Below are positions 1-6,047 of a DNA stretch of 6,212 nt, in pieces. How positions within the stretch are numbered: the first letter of the stretch is position 1; each line of letters opens with the position of its first letter. A program made the translations under genes and the position numbers. The stretch spans positions 1 to 6,212 of the forward strand of contig USEE01000087.1 of assembly GCA_900553645.1 (NCBI GenBank), in the 5' to 3' direction. The notes under the pieces were generated by a model that had not been told where the DNA came from, did no database searches, and saw nothing but the letters and a program-made list of their open reading frames with translations. This DNA is from an uncultured Eubacteriales bacterium (lineage in GTDB: Bacteria; Bacillota_A; Clostridia; Christensenellales; Aristaeellaceae).

Positions 1-1
1 C

Positions 2-694
2 ACCAGCACGCTTATAAACGGCCGCCTGCTGATAGACGGCACGCCCGACGCAATGGAGCACATCGCGGATACGGGCGCAATTACCGACATAATCTATACC
101 CACTCGCACGACGATCACTTCAATATAGATTTCCTGAAAGCCATAGCCCCCGTGCGCGCACATATCCATAAAAGCTGGGCGGCAAATGTTAAGGCGGAAG
201 GCGTGGAGGTAATCCCGTTCGACACCGGCGAAACGTTTGAAGCCGCAGGCCATAGCATAACCGCGCTGCCCGCCAACCACTCAACAGCAGACCCCAACGA
301 ACAGCCCGTGCACTTCATAGTGCGCGACGACAGCTGCACGCTGTTTTACGCGACCGATGGCGCATGGCTGCTCAATGCCGAGTGGCACGCGCTTAGGAAG
401 GAACAGCTCGACGCGGCCATATTCGATGCGACGATAGGTGAGGGCAATCCGGGCGACTTCCGCGTATTCGAGCATAACTCAATAGAAATGGTGCGCATAA
501 TAACGCGCACACTGCGTAATCCGATGTTCGGCTATAAGGACGCGGGCAAGCACATCCCGCCGGTGCTCAAAGACGGCGCGCCGGTATACCTGACGCATAT
601 GGCGCGCACGCTGCATCCGACGAAAGCTGTGCTGGAGCGCTCGCTTGCGGGCGAGTTCATAGCGGCTTACGACGGCATGGAAGTTGAGATATAG
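2..694 (+). CDS. MBL-fold metallo-hydrolase, 5' end outside the window
   Basis: This is the 3' portion of a metallo-beta-lactamase-superfamily hydrolase. The reading frame is already open at base 2 (TSTLINGRLLIDGTPDAMEH), a typical early MBL strand, so the real start lies upstream and the Met at 53 is internal. Numbering from that Met, the metal-binding HxHxDH motif is clear at H17, H19, D21 and H22. Further ligand candidates are H76, D102 (FYATDG) and H182 in YLTHM. The layout resembles the Lactamase_B_2/PhnP-like branch, whose members are usually cytosolic phosphodiesterases or related hydrolases acting on small molecules or nucleic acids. The substrate cannot be read from the sequence. Isoleucine codons are mostly ATA (14 of 20 visible). 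The gene converges on the glycosidase gene and is separated from it by a hairpin terminator. The fold is secure; the exact function is not. Confidence 0.9.
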   Translation, partial: TSTLINGRLLIDGTPDAMEHIADTGAITDIIYTHSHDDHFNIDFLKAIAPVRAHIHKSWAANVKAEGVEVIPFDTGETFEAAGHSITALPANHSTADPNEQPVHFIVRDDSCTLFYATDGAWLLNAEWHALRKEQLDAAIFDATIGEGNPGDFRVFEHNSIEMVRIITRTLRNPMFGYKDAGKHIPPVLKDGAPVYLTHMARTLHPTKAVLERSLAGEFIAAYDGMEVEI

Positions 695-754
695 TCGGGT
701 AAATGCCTTACCAGTAGTTTGGGTAAGGTCTTAAAGCCCTGAACAGTAACAAAA

Positions 755-782
755 CGCAGTAAAGCGAATATGCTTTACTGCG
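755..782 (-). terminator. Hairpin terminator between convergent genes
   Basis: A perfect 11-bp inverted repeat, CGCAGTAAAGC (755-765) and GCTTTACTGCG (772-782), encloses a 6-nt loop. Read on the minus strand it is followed by TTTTGTTACTGTT, so it fits a Rho-independent terminator for the glycosidase gene ending at 801. On the plus strand it is followed by a weaker T-rich stretch (ATGATTGTTTTA), so it may also stop transcription from the MBL gene. Confidence 0.8.
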
Positions 783-800
783 ATGATTGTTTTATACAGC

Positions 801-2969
801 TTATCCGATTATGATCTCTGCCTTGCCGACGCTGAACTTCACATGCAGCCTCAAAAGATCCTCATCGCGCGTGAGTGTGAAGCTCGCGCCCTTCGCGCGC
901 ACTATGCGCCCGCGAAGCGGCCCGGCGTATATCGCATACTCGCATTCCAGCCCCTCCGGCCCGTCAAGCTGCAAAGAGTACCCTTCCAGACATTGACGCG
1001 CGTCGAGTACGCTTACTGCGTCCATGCTGACGTGGCGCGACGAGCCCACCAATACCGGCATACCCGACGTTACGTCGGTCAGCGCCAACACGGTGGTTTC
1101 GCCCAACGCCAGCTCGGGGAAGGCAATTGCCCGGCCGCCCACGCGTGAACCGCGCTGTGCCCAGAAGTTGAACGTATAGTACTCGCGCGTCGGGTCAAGC
1201 CCCAGCTTGTCCGCCGATATGACCATCGCGTCCAGCGGTACAACCGCGCAGCGCTGAACCACGCACCACGACCGCCCGTCGTGCACCATGTGGAACGCCC
1301 ACAGCGACGAAAACGGCGCGACAGAATCGTCGATATGGCTGATGTCATGGCACAGCTCCTCGCCGCCGCCGCGCGTGTATATGCACGCGGGCGTGGTGTA
1401 ATCAACCGGCCCGGTCTCGGCCGCGCAGGTGGTAAGCGGCGGCAGAGTGCGGCATATCATCTCAAGATGCGTGTCGTCATACGTCTCGGGCTTGTCCGAA
1501 ATCATGTACAGCCCGCCCATCAGCGATACCAGCGAAAGCAGCGTGCGCACATACGCATCCCTGCCGCGCACGCACACCACGTCCGGGTCGAGTGTGAACA
1601 TGATGCGCTGGGCAAAGTACCAGCGCGCGCTCTCGCGTATCTGCATCGAATAGCTGCACCACTTCGGCCCGGTATCGCCGCCGATGCGCATCGCGTCCGC
1701 TATGCCTATCGACTGGCTCAGCGCGCCCCAGCACGACAGGTAGTACGCATCCTTGCCTATGCCCTCGCGCGCTGCGCGCATATAGGCGGTCTGCCGCGCC
1801 GACGCGGTTTCGCTGTCGATCAGCCCCAGCCGCACGGCCTCCTGCTGGCCGTCGTATATCAGGTGGCGCAGCGCGTCCGACTTGAAGTACTCATAGCCCA
1901 TCTCGCGCAGCGCGCGGTAGTAGGGCGTGACGTGCGTCCAAAGCGCCCGCTCCGAGCAGTCCAGCACGTAATGTATCCAGTCGCCGCTTAGCAGTTCGCC
2001 GTCTGCTTTACGCACGCAGCAGTTCATGCTCTTAGCGCCCTCGCGGTTGGTTATGGTGGCGTTTGTCCACACGCCCGGCTTAAACCCGCCCGCGCGCATG
2101 GCCGAGACTATCGCCTCATGCCCGCCCGGGAACTTTTCGTTGGTGTTCAGCCAGCTTTCACATACTGTACCGCCCACGCGCATGGGCACCAGCTTTTGCT
2201 GAAAGCCGTCGTCGATTTGCATGTATTCAAGTCCGAACTGCTTCAGCGGTGCAATCGCCTTTGCCGATGCGCGTATGTCGTCCTCGGTCACATCATCGTG
2301 ATACGCCTCCCATGAGCACCAGCCCGCCACGGCCTTGGGGTTGGGCTTGAAGCGCCACGGCTCGTGCTGGCGGTATCCCAGATGCTGGCCATAGTAGCGC
2401 GGGCGCAGGAGTATCACCAGCGGCCGCGCGCCGATCTTCATCTCCATCGCCGCGTGCCAGCCGCCCTTTTCGCGCACGATGGAGCTGCTCATCCACGTAA
2501 AGTCCAGTCCGTGCCACGATACCAGCAGATCCCAGTCCGCAAAGTACATCGCGTTCGCGCCGTATATAAGCGGATGCCCCATCTGGCCCAGTATCGCCTC
2601 GCCCGCGGCGGCGCGGCGCGCGCGCATGTTCAGCATGTCGCCGGGCGAGAAGAACTCGACCGTGGCGCGGGCAATCGCGTCGCAGCTTATCGTGAACTGC
2701 TGTATGAACGGCTCGGACTGCATGTTGCCGTCGGAGTGGCACTTGGGCTGTGCCTGCGCGCGGCGGGGCAGGCGTATCGTGATTATGTCCACGCCGTTGT
2801 ACGTGAGCGCGTACACGCCGCGCCCGCGGTCGGCCCATAGCCGCGCATGACCAACCGGCGGCACGGGCAGCGTGGGATATTCGCGCCGACGGAAGTTTTC
2901 GTCCTCGGCGGGCGGTATCATCGCGTCGCTGGCGACAACGCCGGCGGCGGTGCGGTCTTTTTCGGCCAT
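801..2969 (-). CDS. Clan GH-D alpha-glycosidase (GH36/GH27-like)
   Basis: A 722-residue protein, the usual length for GH36 enzymes, which hydrolyse alpha-galactosides and related alpha-glycosides by a retaining mechanism. The N-terminal ~205 residues are probably the beta-sandwich domain. The (beta/alpha)8 barrel starts at GWCSW (216-220), with an IDDG strand (252-255) and a GVWTN strand (299-303). YFKSD (361-365) places the likely nucleophile at D365. SCWG (412-415) followed by MRIGGDTGPKW (427-437) makes D432 the likely acid/base; this second block resembles the GH27 signature rather than the classical GH36 glycine-rich one. The C-terminal ~170 residues are probably a beta domain. There is no signal peptide, so it should act in the cytoplasm on imported substrate. 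The start is supported by GAGGT (2977-2981), 7 nt upstream of ATG. Galactoside specificity is inference; another alpha-linked sugar is possible. Confidence 0.88.
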   Translation of the reverse strand: MAEKDRTAAGVVASDAMIPPAEDENFRRREYPTLPVPPVGHARLWADRGRGVYALTYNGVDIITIRLPRRAQAQPKCHSDGNMQSEPFIQQFTISCDAIARATVEFFSPGDMLNMRARRAAAGEAILGQMGHPLIYGANAMYFADWDLLVSWHGLDFTWMSSSIVREKGGWHAAMEMKIGARPLVILLRPRYYGQHLGYRQHEPWRFKPNPKAVAGWCSWEAYHDDVTEDDIRASAKAIAPLKQFGLEYMQIDDGFQQKLVPMRVGGTVCESWLNTNEKFPGGHEAIVSAMRAGGFKPGVWTNATITNREGAKSMNCCVRKADGELLSGDWIHYVLDCSERALWTHVTPYYRALREMGYEYFKSDALRHLIYDGQQEAVRLGLIDSETASARQTAYMRAAREGIGKDAYYLSCWGALSQSIGIADAMRIGGDTGPKWCSYSMQIRESARWYFAQRIMFTLDPDVVCVRGRDAYVRTLLSLVSLMGGLYMISDKPETYDDTHLEMICRTLPPLTTCAAETGPVDYTTPACIYTRGGGEELCHDISHIDDSVAPFSSLWAFHMVHDGRSWCVVQRCAVVPLDAMVISADKLGLDPTREYYTFNFWAQRGSRVGGRAIAFPELALGETTVLALTDVTSGMPVLVGSSRHVSMDAVSVLDARQCLEGYSLQLDGPEGLECEYAIYAGPLRGRIVRAKGASFTLTRDEDLLRLHVKFSVGKAEIIIG

Positions 2970-3045
2970 TTGATCTACCTCGCTTAAAAAGTACGTCGCA
3001 AATAAACGCCTAGGGATGGGTAAGGCTGGGAGCGCATGTGCGCAT

Positions 3046-3119
3046 GAAAGCCTGCCTTAAAAACGGAGCGCGCCTTAAACCGCCTGAACACGGTGAAGCT
3101 TTTGCTTGAGGCAGCTTTC
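3046..3119. other. Imperfect inverted repeat, possible intercistronic stem-loop
   Basis: The arms GAAAGCCTGCCTTAA (3046-3060) and TTGAGGCAGCTTTC (3106-3119) pair over 13 Watson-Crick positions plus one T-G, with a single bulged C at 3052. The enclosed 45 nt include a smaller ACCG/CGGT stem (3079-3082 with 3091-3094). In a minus-strand transcript the T-G becomes an A-C mismatch, but the stem should still form. No T-run follows on either strand, so it is not a standard terminator. Confidence 0.5.
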
Positions 3120-3134
3120 GACGCGCGCCTTAAA
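3054..3134. repeat. Three short direct repeats, GCCTTAAA core
   Basis: The core GCCTTAAA occurs at 3054-3061, 3072-3079 and 3127-3134. The last two copies extend to the 12-mer GCGCGCCTTAAA (3068-3079 and 3123-3134). The first and third continue as AAnCG. Spacing is 18 and 55 nt. All copies are in the same orientation and all are intergenic. Confidence 0.6.
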
Positions 3135-3142
3135 ATCGCTCT

Positions 3143-3928
3143 TTAGATAAACTTTATCATCCCGCCCAGAGAATCGAATACCAGATCGGGATGTATGTCG
3201 CTTTCCTTCAGCATTTCGGGCGTGGTTTCGCCGGTCATTACCAGTATGGACAGTATGCCGTGCTCCAGCCCCGTGCGTATGTCGGTATACAGCCGGTCGC
3301 CCACCATGGCGAGCTGGCTCTTTTCAAGGCCGGTGCGCTTTAGCGCCGCGTCCACTATGCCGCCGTAGGGCTTGCCTACGATGAGGTCGGGGCGGCGGCC
3401 GGTAGACGCCTCTATAAACGCGATTATCGCGCCGATGTCGGGCGCAAAGCCGGTCTCGGTGGGGCAGTTGAAGTCGGGATGCGTGGCTATGTAGGGCAGA
3501 CCCGCGCGCACAAAGTCGCATACCGCCGTCATCTTGGCATAGTCAAGCGTCGTGTCATAGCCTATGATTACATAGTCGGGATTGCGCTGATCGATCAGCA
3601 CGCCCGCTTCGCTCAGCTCCTCCATAAGGAATTCGTTGCCCAACACGAACGCACGCTTTTGCGGAAACTTGTCCAGCACTATCGCCGCGGTCGCCTCGCC
3701 AGAGGTCAGTATGTGCTTTTCATCTACCTCAAGTCCCATGCGGCCCAGGCGCTTTACATAGTACCTGGCGTTGTGCGACGAATTGTTGGTGAGGAACAGA
3801 AAGTCGCGTCCCGTTTCTTTAAGCCGGTTTATAAAGTCCAGCGATCCCGGCAGTATATTTTCGCCCAGATAGAACGTGCCGTCCATGTCCAGCATGAAGC
3901 AGCGAATATTTTTAAGACGGTCAGGCAT
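3143..3928 (-). CDS. HAD-IIA family (NagD-like) phosphatase
   Basis: A 261-residue HAD-superfamily hydrolase, the normal size for the NagD/4-nitrophenylphosphatase group. Motif I is DMDGT (14-18) with nucleophile D14 and acid/base D16. Motif II is TNNSS (47-51), a NagD-type signature. Motif III is the lysine in GKP (K186), and motif IV is GDRLYTD (210-216), with D211 and D216 as magnesium ligands. The cap between motifs II and III is the C2 type. Such enzymes dephosphorylate sugar phosphates, nucleotides or glycolysis by-products in the cytoplasm; the substrate here is unknown. ATG at 3928 is chosen because AGGGAGG (3934-3940) sits 5 nt upstream. A longer in-frame GTG start at 3988 would add 20 unconserved-looking residues and overlaps the likely -10 element. 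It lies upstream of and on the same strand as the glycosidase gene. Confidence 0.92.
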   Translation of the reverse strand: MPDRLKNIRCFMLDMDGTFYLGENILPGSLDFINRLKETGRDFLFLTNNSSHNARYYVKRLGRMGLEVDEKHILTSGEATAAIVLDKFPQKRAFVLGNEFLMEELSEAGVLIDQRNPDYVIIGYDTTLDYAKMTAVCDFVRAGLPYIATHPDFNCPTETGFAPDIGAIIAFIEASTGRRPDLIVGKPYGGIVDAALKRTGLEKSQLAMVGDRLYTDIRTGLEHGILSILVMTGETTPEMLKESDIHPDLVFDSLGGMIKFI

Positions 3929-3933
3929 GGTAT

Positions 3934-3940
3934 CCTCCCT
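3934..3940 (-). promoter_or_regulatory. Ribosome binding site that decides the HAD start
   Basis: AGGGAGG on the minus strand lies 5 nt before the ATG at 3928. It supports this start over the longer in-frame GTG at 3988, which has no comparable site. Confidence 0.85.
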
Positions 3941-3978
3941 AAAATCATCTAACATAAAAATCCCAAGCATTTGCCTAT

Positions 3979-3987
3979 ATGATACCA
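3979..3987 (-). promoter_or_regulatory. Extended -10 promoter for the HAD gene
   Basis: TGGTATCAT on the minus strand matches the extended -10 form TGnTATnnT. The expected start near 3972 lies upstream of the ribosome binding site. No good -35 is present 17 nt upstream, as expected for extended -10 promoters. The spacer contains the palindrome AGTACGTACT. Confidence 0.55.
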
Positions 3988-3991
3988 CATA

Positions 3992-4001
3992 AGTACGTAC
4001 T
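3992..4001. promoter_or_regulatory. 10-bp perfect palindrome, candidate operator
   Basis: AGTACGTACT is a perfect palindrome between the divergent HAD and oxidoreductase promoters. It falls in the spacer region of the HAD promoter. A related AAGTACG sequence occurs upstream of the glycosidase gene (2989) and in the promoter region before the last gene (6100). Operator function is inferred. Confidence 0.4.
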
Positions 4002-4030
4002 ACGCACGTCTTTTTTGTGGCGCGCAGGCA

Positions 4031-4059
4031 TTGTCAATGCGAAAGTTTTGTAGTAAAAT
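4031..4059 (+). promoter_or_regulatory. Sigma-A-type promoter for the oxidoreductase gene
   Basis: TTGTCA (4031-4036) and TAAAAT (4054-4059) are separated by exactly 17 nt; each matches consensus at five of six positions. Predicted transcription start is near 4066. This rules out using the TTG at 4031 as a translation start and supports the ATG at 4124. Confidence 0.75.
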
Positions 4060-4068
4060 GTACGTGAA

Positions 4069-4090
4069 ATGCCGCGCCATGCGTCGGCAT
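4069..4090 (+). promoter_or_regulatory. 5' UTR hairpin of the oxidoreductase mRNA
   Basis: ATGCCG (4069-4074) pairs with CGGCAT (4085-4090). The stem continues as CGC/GCG around a CAT loop, with one bulged T at 4084, giving 9 bp. It begins only a few bases after the predicted transcription start and ends 19 nt before the ribosome binding site. It could protect the 5' end of the mRNA or be a DNA operator. Confidence 0.45.
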
Positions 4091-4123
4091 ATATGGGAGA
4101 ATAACTTACGGAGGTATCTTAAT

Positions 4124-5212
4124 ATGGATAAGGTACGCATTGGTATCATCGGCTGCGGTGGCATAGCCAACGGCAAGCACATGCCCTCGCTGAAGAAGCT
4201 GGCCGACGTTGAAATGGTTGCGTTCTGCGACATCATCGTAGAGCGCGCCGAGAAGGCCGCCAAGGAATACGGCGTAGAGGGCGCAAAGGTATACACCGAT
4301 TATCACGAGCTGATCGCCCGCGACGACATAGACGTGGTGCATGTACTGACCCCCAACCGCGAGCACAGCCAGATCACCGTTGACGCGCTCAACGCGGGCA
4401 AGCATGTAATGTGCGAAAAGCCCATGGCCATCAACTCCGCCGAAGCCAAGCGTATGCTGGACGCGGCCAAGGCCACCGGCAAGAAGCTGACCATCGGCTA
4501 TCAGAGCCGCTTCCGCCCCGACAGCATGTACCTGAAGAAGGCGTGCGAGGCCGGCGAGCTGGGCGACATCTACTATGCGCGCGCACAGGCCGTGCGTCGC
4601 CGCGCGGTTCCCACCTGGGGCGTATTCCTGAACGAGTACGAGCAGGGCGGCGGTCCCTTGATCGACATCGGCACCCATGCGCTCGACCTGACGCTGTGGA
4701 TGATGGACAACTACGAGCCGGAATCCGTGACCGGCAGCAGCTACCGCAAGCTGGCCGACACCGAAAACGCCGCCAACGCCTGGGGCAGCTGGGATCCCAA
4801 GAAGTTCACCGTTGAGGACAGCGCCTTCGGCTATATCAAGATGAAGAACGGCGCGACCATATTCCTGGAGGCTAGTTGGGCGCTGAACACCCTGCTCGCC
4901 AACGAGGCCAAGACCCTGCTGTGCGGCACCAAGGGCGGCGCCGATATGCTGGGCGAGGGCGGCGCGCTGCGCATTAACGGCGAAAAGTACTCCAAGCTCT
5001 ATACCGAGATACCCGACCTCAAGGCCAGCGGCGCTGCGTTCTTTGAGGGCGTATCCGATAATCCCGCCGAGGTTGAGGCTCGCATGTGGATCGATCACGT
5101 AAAGGACGATTCCAAGCCCCTCATCACCAAGCCCGAGCAGGCTTATGTAGTAACCCAGATACTGGAGGCTATCTACAAGTCCGCGGCTACCGGCGAGACT
5201 GTGAAGTTCTAA
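4124..5212 (+). CDS. Gfo/Idh/MocA family NAD(P)-dependent oxidoreductase
   Basis: A 362-residue protein of the usual family length. The N-terminal Rossmann domain carries GIIGCGGIAN (7-16) for dinucleotide binding, D36 ends the second strand, and EKP (98-100) contains the conserved catalytic-region lysine K99. The C-terminal domain carries GGPLIDIGTHALDL (176-189), with D181 and H185 as the typical active-site pair. Family members oxidise or reduce sugars, inositols, amino sugars or their derivatives in the cytoplasm; the substrate is not predictable here. The start at 4124 is preceded by GGAGG (4110-4114) and lies downstream of the predicted promoter; the frame is open further upstream to 4031 but without support. 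Tandem TAA TAG stops end the gene. Isoleucine is mostly ATC (15 of 22), unlike the ATA-rich MBL gene, which suggests high expression. Confidence 0.95.
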   Translation: MDKVRIGIIGCGGIANGKHMPSLKKLADVEMVAFCDIIVERAEKAAKEYGVEGAKVYTDYHELIARDDIDVVHVLTPNREHSQITVDALNAGKHVMCEKPMAINSAEAKRMLDAAKATGKKLTIGYQSRFRPDSMYLKKACEAGELGDIYYARAQAVRRRAVPTWGVFLNEYEQGGGPLIDIGTHALDLTLWMMDNYEPESVTGSSYRKLADTENAANAWGSWDPKKFTVEDSAFGYIKMKNGATIFLEASWALNTLLANEAKTLLCGTKGGADMLGEGGALRINGEKYSKLYTEIPDLKASGAAFFEGVSDNPAEVEARMWIDHVKDDSKPLITKPEQAYVVTQILEAIYKSAATGETVKF

Positions 5213-5222
5213 TAGATGCAAG

Positions 5223-5257
5223 AAAGCGTCCGCGCGATGTTCGTGCGGACGCTTTTT
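5223..5257 (+). terminator. Strong Rho-independent terminator
   Basis: AAAGCGTCCGC (5223-5233) pairs perfectly with GCGGACGCTTT (5245-5255). The stem extends inward by GCG/CGT, including one G-T pair, to leave a 5-nt ATGTT loop, and it is followed by a T-run (5253-5257). It starts 10 nt after the oxidoreductase stop. On the minus strand it is followed only by TTCTTGCAT, so it may work weakly for the convergent secreted-protein gene too. Confidence 0.92.
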
Positions 5258-5270
5258 ATAGTGCCTGTGA

Positions 5271-5927
5271 TTAATCGGCCTTTTGCCAGGTAGAGCCGCG
5301 CATTTTGGCTGCTATACCTATCGATACCAAGAACTTTGGCTCATCCGTGGAAGGGTCGTATGCGACCGACATTATGCCGACGACCGCCTTGCCGTCAACC
5401 GCGCCTATCTGCTCATTGCCATTCCAGTAAAACGCGTGATATTCATTGTCGTTTGCGAGCAGTTGGTCAAATGCGTCTGTTTTTCCGGCAAAACCGGATT
5501 GCGGGTCTACCGCAATACACTTTTCGCCGATTGCGTCATATAGCGCCTGTGCATGGCTGACTAAGTTCTTCAGGTCGTTATCGTCAGTGATGGATGTGCC
5601 AATCTTTATCTGACACAACAGCGCGCCGTCGGTTTGGTACTCGTATATGTAGCTAACGTCGCATTCGCAATCCAAGTCTGCAACGAACATCTTGCGCGTG
5701 AGCCACGCGTCGTTCATGGGACTGGTAAGAATTACTTCTTCGCCGAGATCAAGCGTGAGCGGATAATCTTCAAGCGGCGACAGCCACTTTATGTCGCCGA
5801 TCGACCAGTCGGAAGCGTCGAAGTTATTCGCAATGTCAAGCGTGGGCGTTTCCTCTTCTGCAAGCGCGCCGATTCCGAATGCGCATAGTATTGCGCAGAG
5901 CAACAGGGCAAGCAATTCGCGTTTCAT
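5271..5927 (-). CDS. Secreted protein of unknown function
   Basis: A 218-residue protein I do not recognise. It starts with a classical Sec signal peptide: charged MKRE, a hydrophobic stretch at residues 5-22, and a signal peptidase I site ALA at 21-23 before EEE. The cysteines at 11 and 15 lack a lipobox, so a lipoprotein is unlikely. The mature part is about 195 residues, visibly acidic near its N-terminus and centre, with four cysteines (87, 89, 105, 137) and no membrane segment. Weak alternation of hydrophobic residues near 185-206 suggests beta strands. GAGGAGG (5935-5941) lies 7 nt before the ATG, and a good promoter lies further upstream. It appears monocistronic, converging on the oxidoreductase gene. 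An extracellular or cell-surface role is the only thing that can be inferred. Confidence 0.8.
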   Translation of the reverse strand: MKRELLALLLCAILCAFGIGALAEEETPTLDIANNFDASDWSIGDIKWLSPLEDYPLTLDLGEEVILTSPMNDAWLTRKMFVADLDCECDVSYIYEYQTDGALLCQIKIGTSITDDNDLKNLVSHAQALYDAIGEKCIAVDPQSGFAGKTDAFDQLLANDNEYHAFYWNGNEQIGAVDGKAVVGIMSVAYDPSTDEPKFLVSIGIAAKMRGSTWQKAD

Positions 5928-5954
5928 AGTGCTGCCTCCTCAAAATATTTTTGC

Positions 5955-5969
5955 AAGAGTATTACTCTT
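5955..5969. promoter_or_regulatory. 15-bp palindrome at the predicted transcription start
   Basis: AAGAGTATTACTCTT is an inverted repeat with 7-bp half-sites around a single central base. It sits immediately downstream of the -10 of the secreted-protein promoter, where a bound repressor would block initiation. It could also form a small hairpin at the mRNA 5' end. Confidence 0.5.
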
Positions 5970-5976
5970 TAATCAC

Positions 5977-6006
5977 ATTGTATCATGACAAGCGCATTGC
6001 GGTCAA
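5977..6006 (-). promoter_or_regulatory. Promoter of the secreted-protein gene
   Basis: On the minus strand TTGACC (6001-6006) and TACAAT (5977-5982) are separated by 18 nt. The -10 is also extended (TGATACAAT). Expected start is near 5970, leaving a leader of about 43 nt before the ATG at 5927. Confidence 0.7.
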
Positions 6007-6012
6007 TATGAT
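5985..6012 (+). promoter_or_regulatory. Divergent promoter interleaved with the previous one
   Basis: ATGACA (5985-5990) and TATGAT (6007-6012) are separated by 16 nt; each matches consensus at five of six positions. This -35 lies in the spacer of the opposite promoter, so polymerase could not occupy both at once. It would drive the small ORF at 6048 and possibly the gene at 6191. Confidence 0.45.
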
Positions 6013-6047
6013 AAGTAGGGCGAAAGCGCGGTATTGAGGAGAATTAA

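Larger units (their letters stand above)
2970..3142 (-). other. Structured, repeat-bearing gap between HAD and glycosidase genes
   Basis: This 173-nt gap holds no plausible gene, no obvious terminator with a T-run and no convincing promoter. It contains the glycosidase ribosome binding site (2977-2981), three copies of GCCTTAAA (3054, 3072 and 3127), a long imperfect inverted repeat (3046-3060 with 3106-3119), a competing shorter one (3021-3026 with 3054-3059), and an AAGTACGT motif (2989-2996). Lack of a clear terminator leaves open that the HAD and glycosidase genes are cotranscribed. Confidence 0.5.

Noticed and set aside
706..728. CCTTACC/GGTAAGG inverted repeat after the MBL gene
   Set aside because: A 7-bp stem with a 9-nt loop and no T-run is too weak to call a terminator; the 755-782 hairpin is much better.
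783..1148. Plus-strand frame starting in the terminator region
   Set aside because: It starts at the edge of the hairpin terminator and overlaps the glycosidase C-terminus; its composition is low quality and no motif is visible.
1281..1991. Open frame on the plus strand within the glycosidase gene
   Set aside because: It is an Arg/Ala/His-rich product typical of GC-rich antisense frames, with no ribosome binding site, inside a gene with clear catalytic motifs.
3054..3134. CRISPR-like array
   Set aside because: The repeats are only 8-12 nt, number three, have unequal spacing of 18 and 55 nt, and no cas gene is in the window.
3995..4016. ACGT repeats followed by a T-run, terminator-like on the plus strand
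   Set aside because: The stem is only 4 bp and no plus-strand gene lies upstream that would need it; the region is a divergent promoter region.
4106..5221. Long open frame on the minus strand opposite the oxidoreductase gene
   Set aside because: It mirrors the real gene exactly, has a Gly/Leu/Ala-rich composition with no recognisable motif, and the plus-strand gene has a full set of family motifs, promoter and terminator.
5883..5897. Cysteines in the signal peptide as a lipoprotein site
   Set aside because: LLLC and AILC do not fit the lipobox (small residue before Cys), both lie inside the hydrophobic core, and an ALA signal peptidase I site follows.
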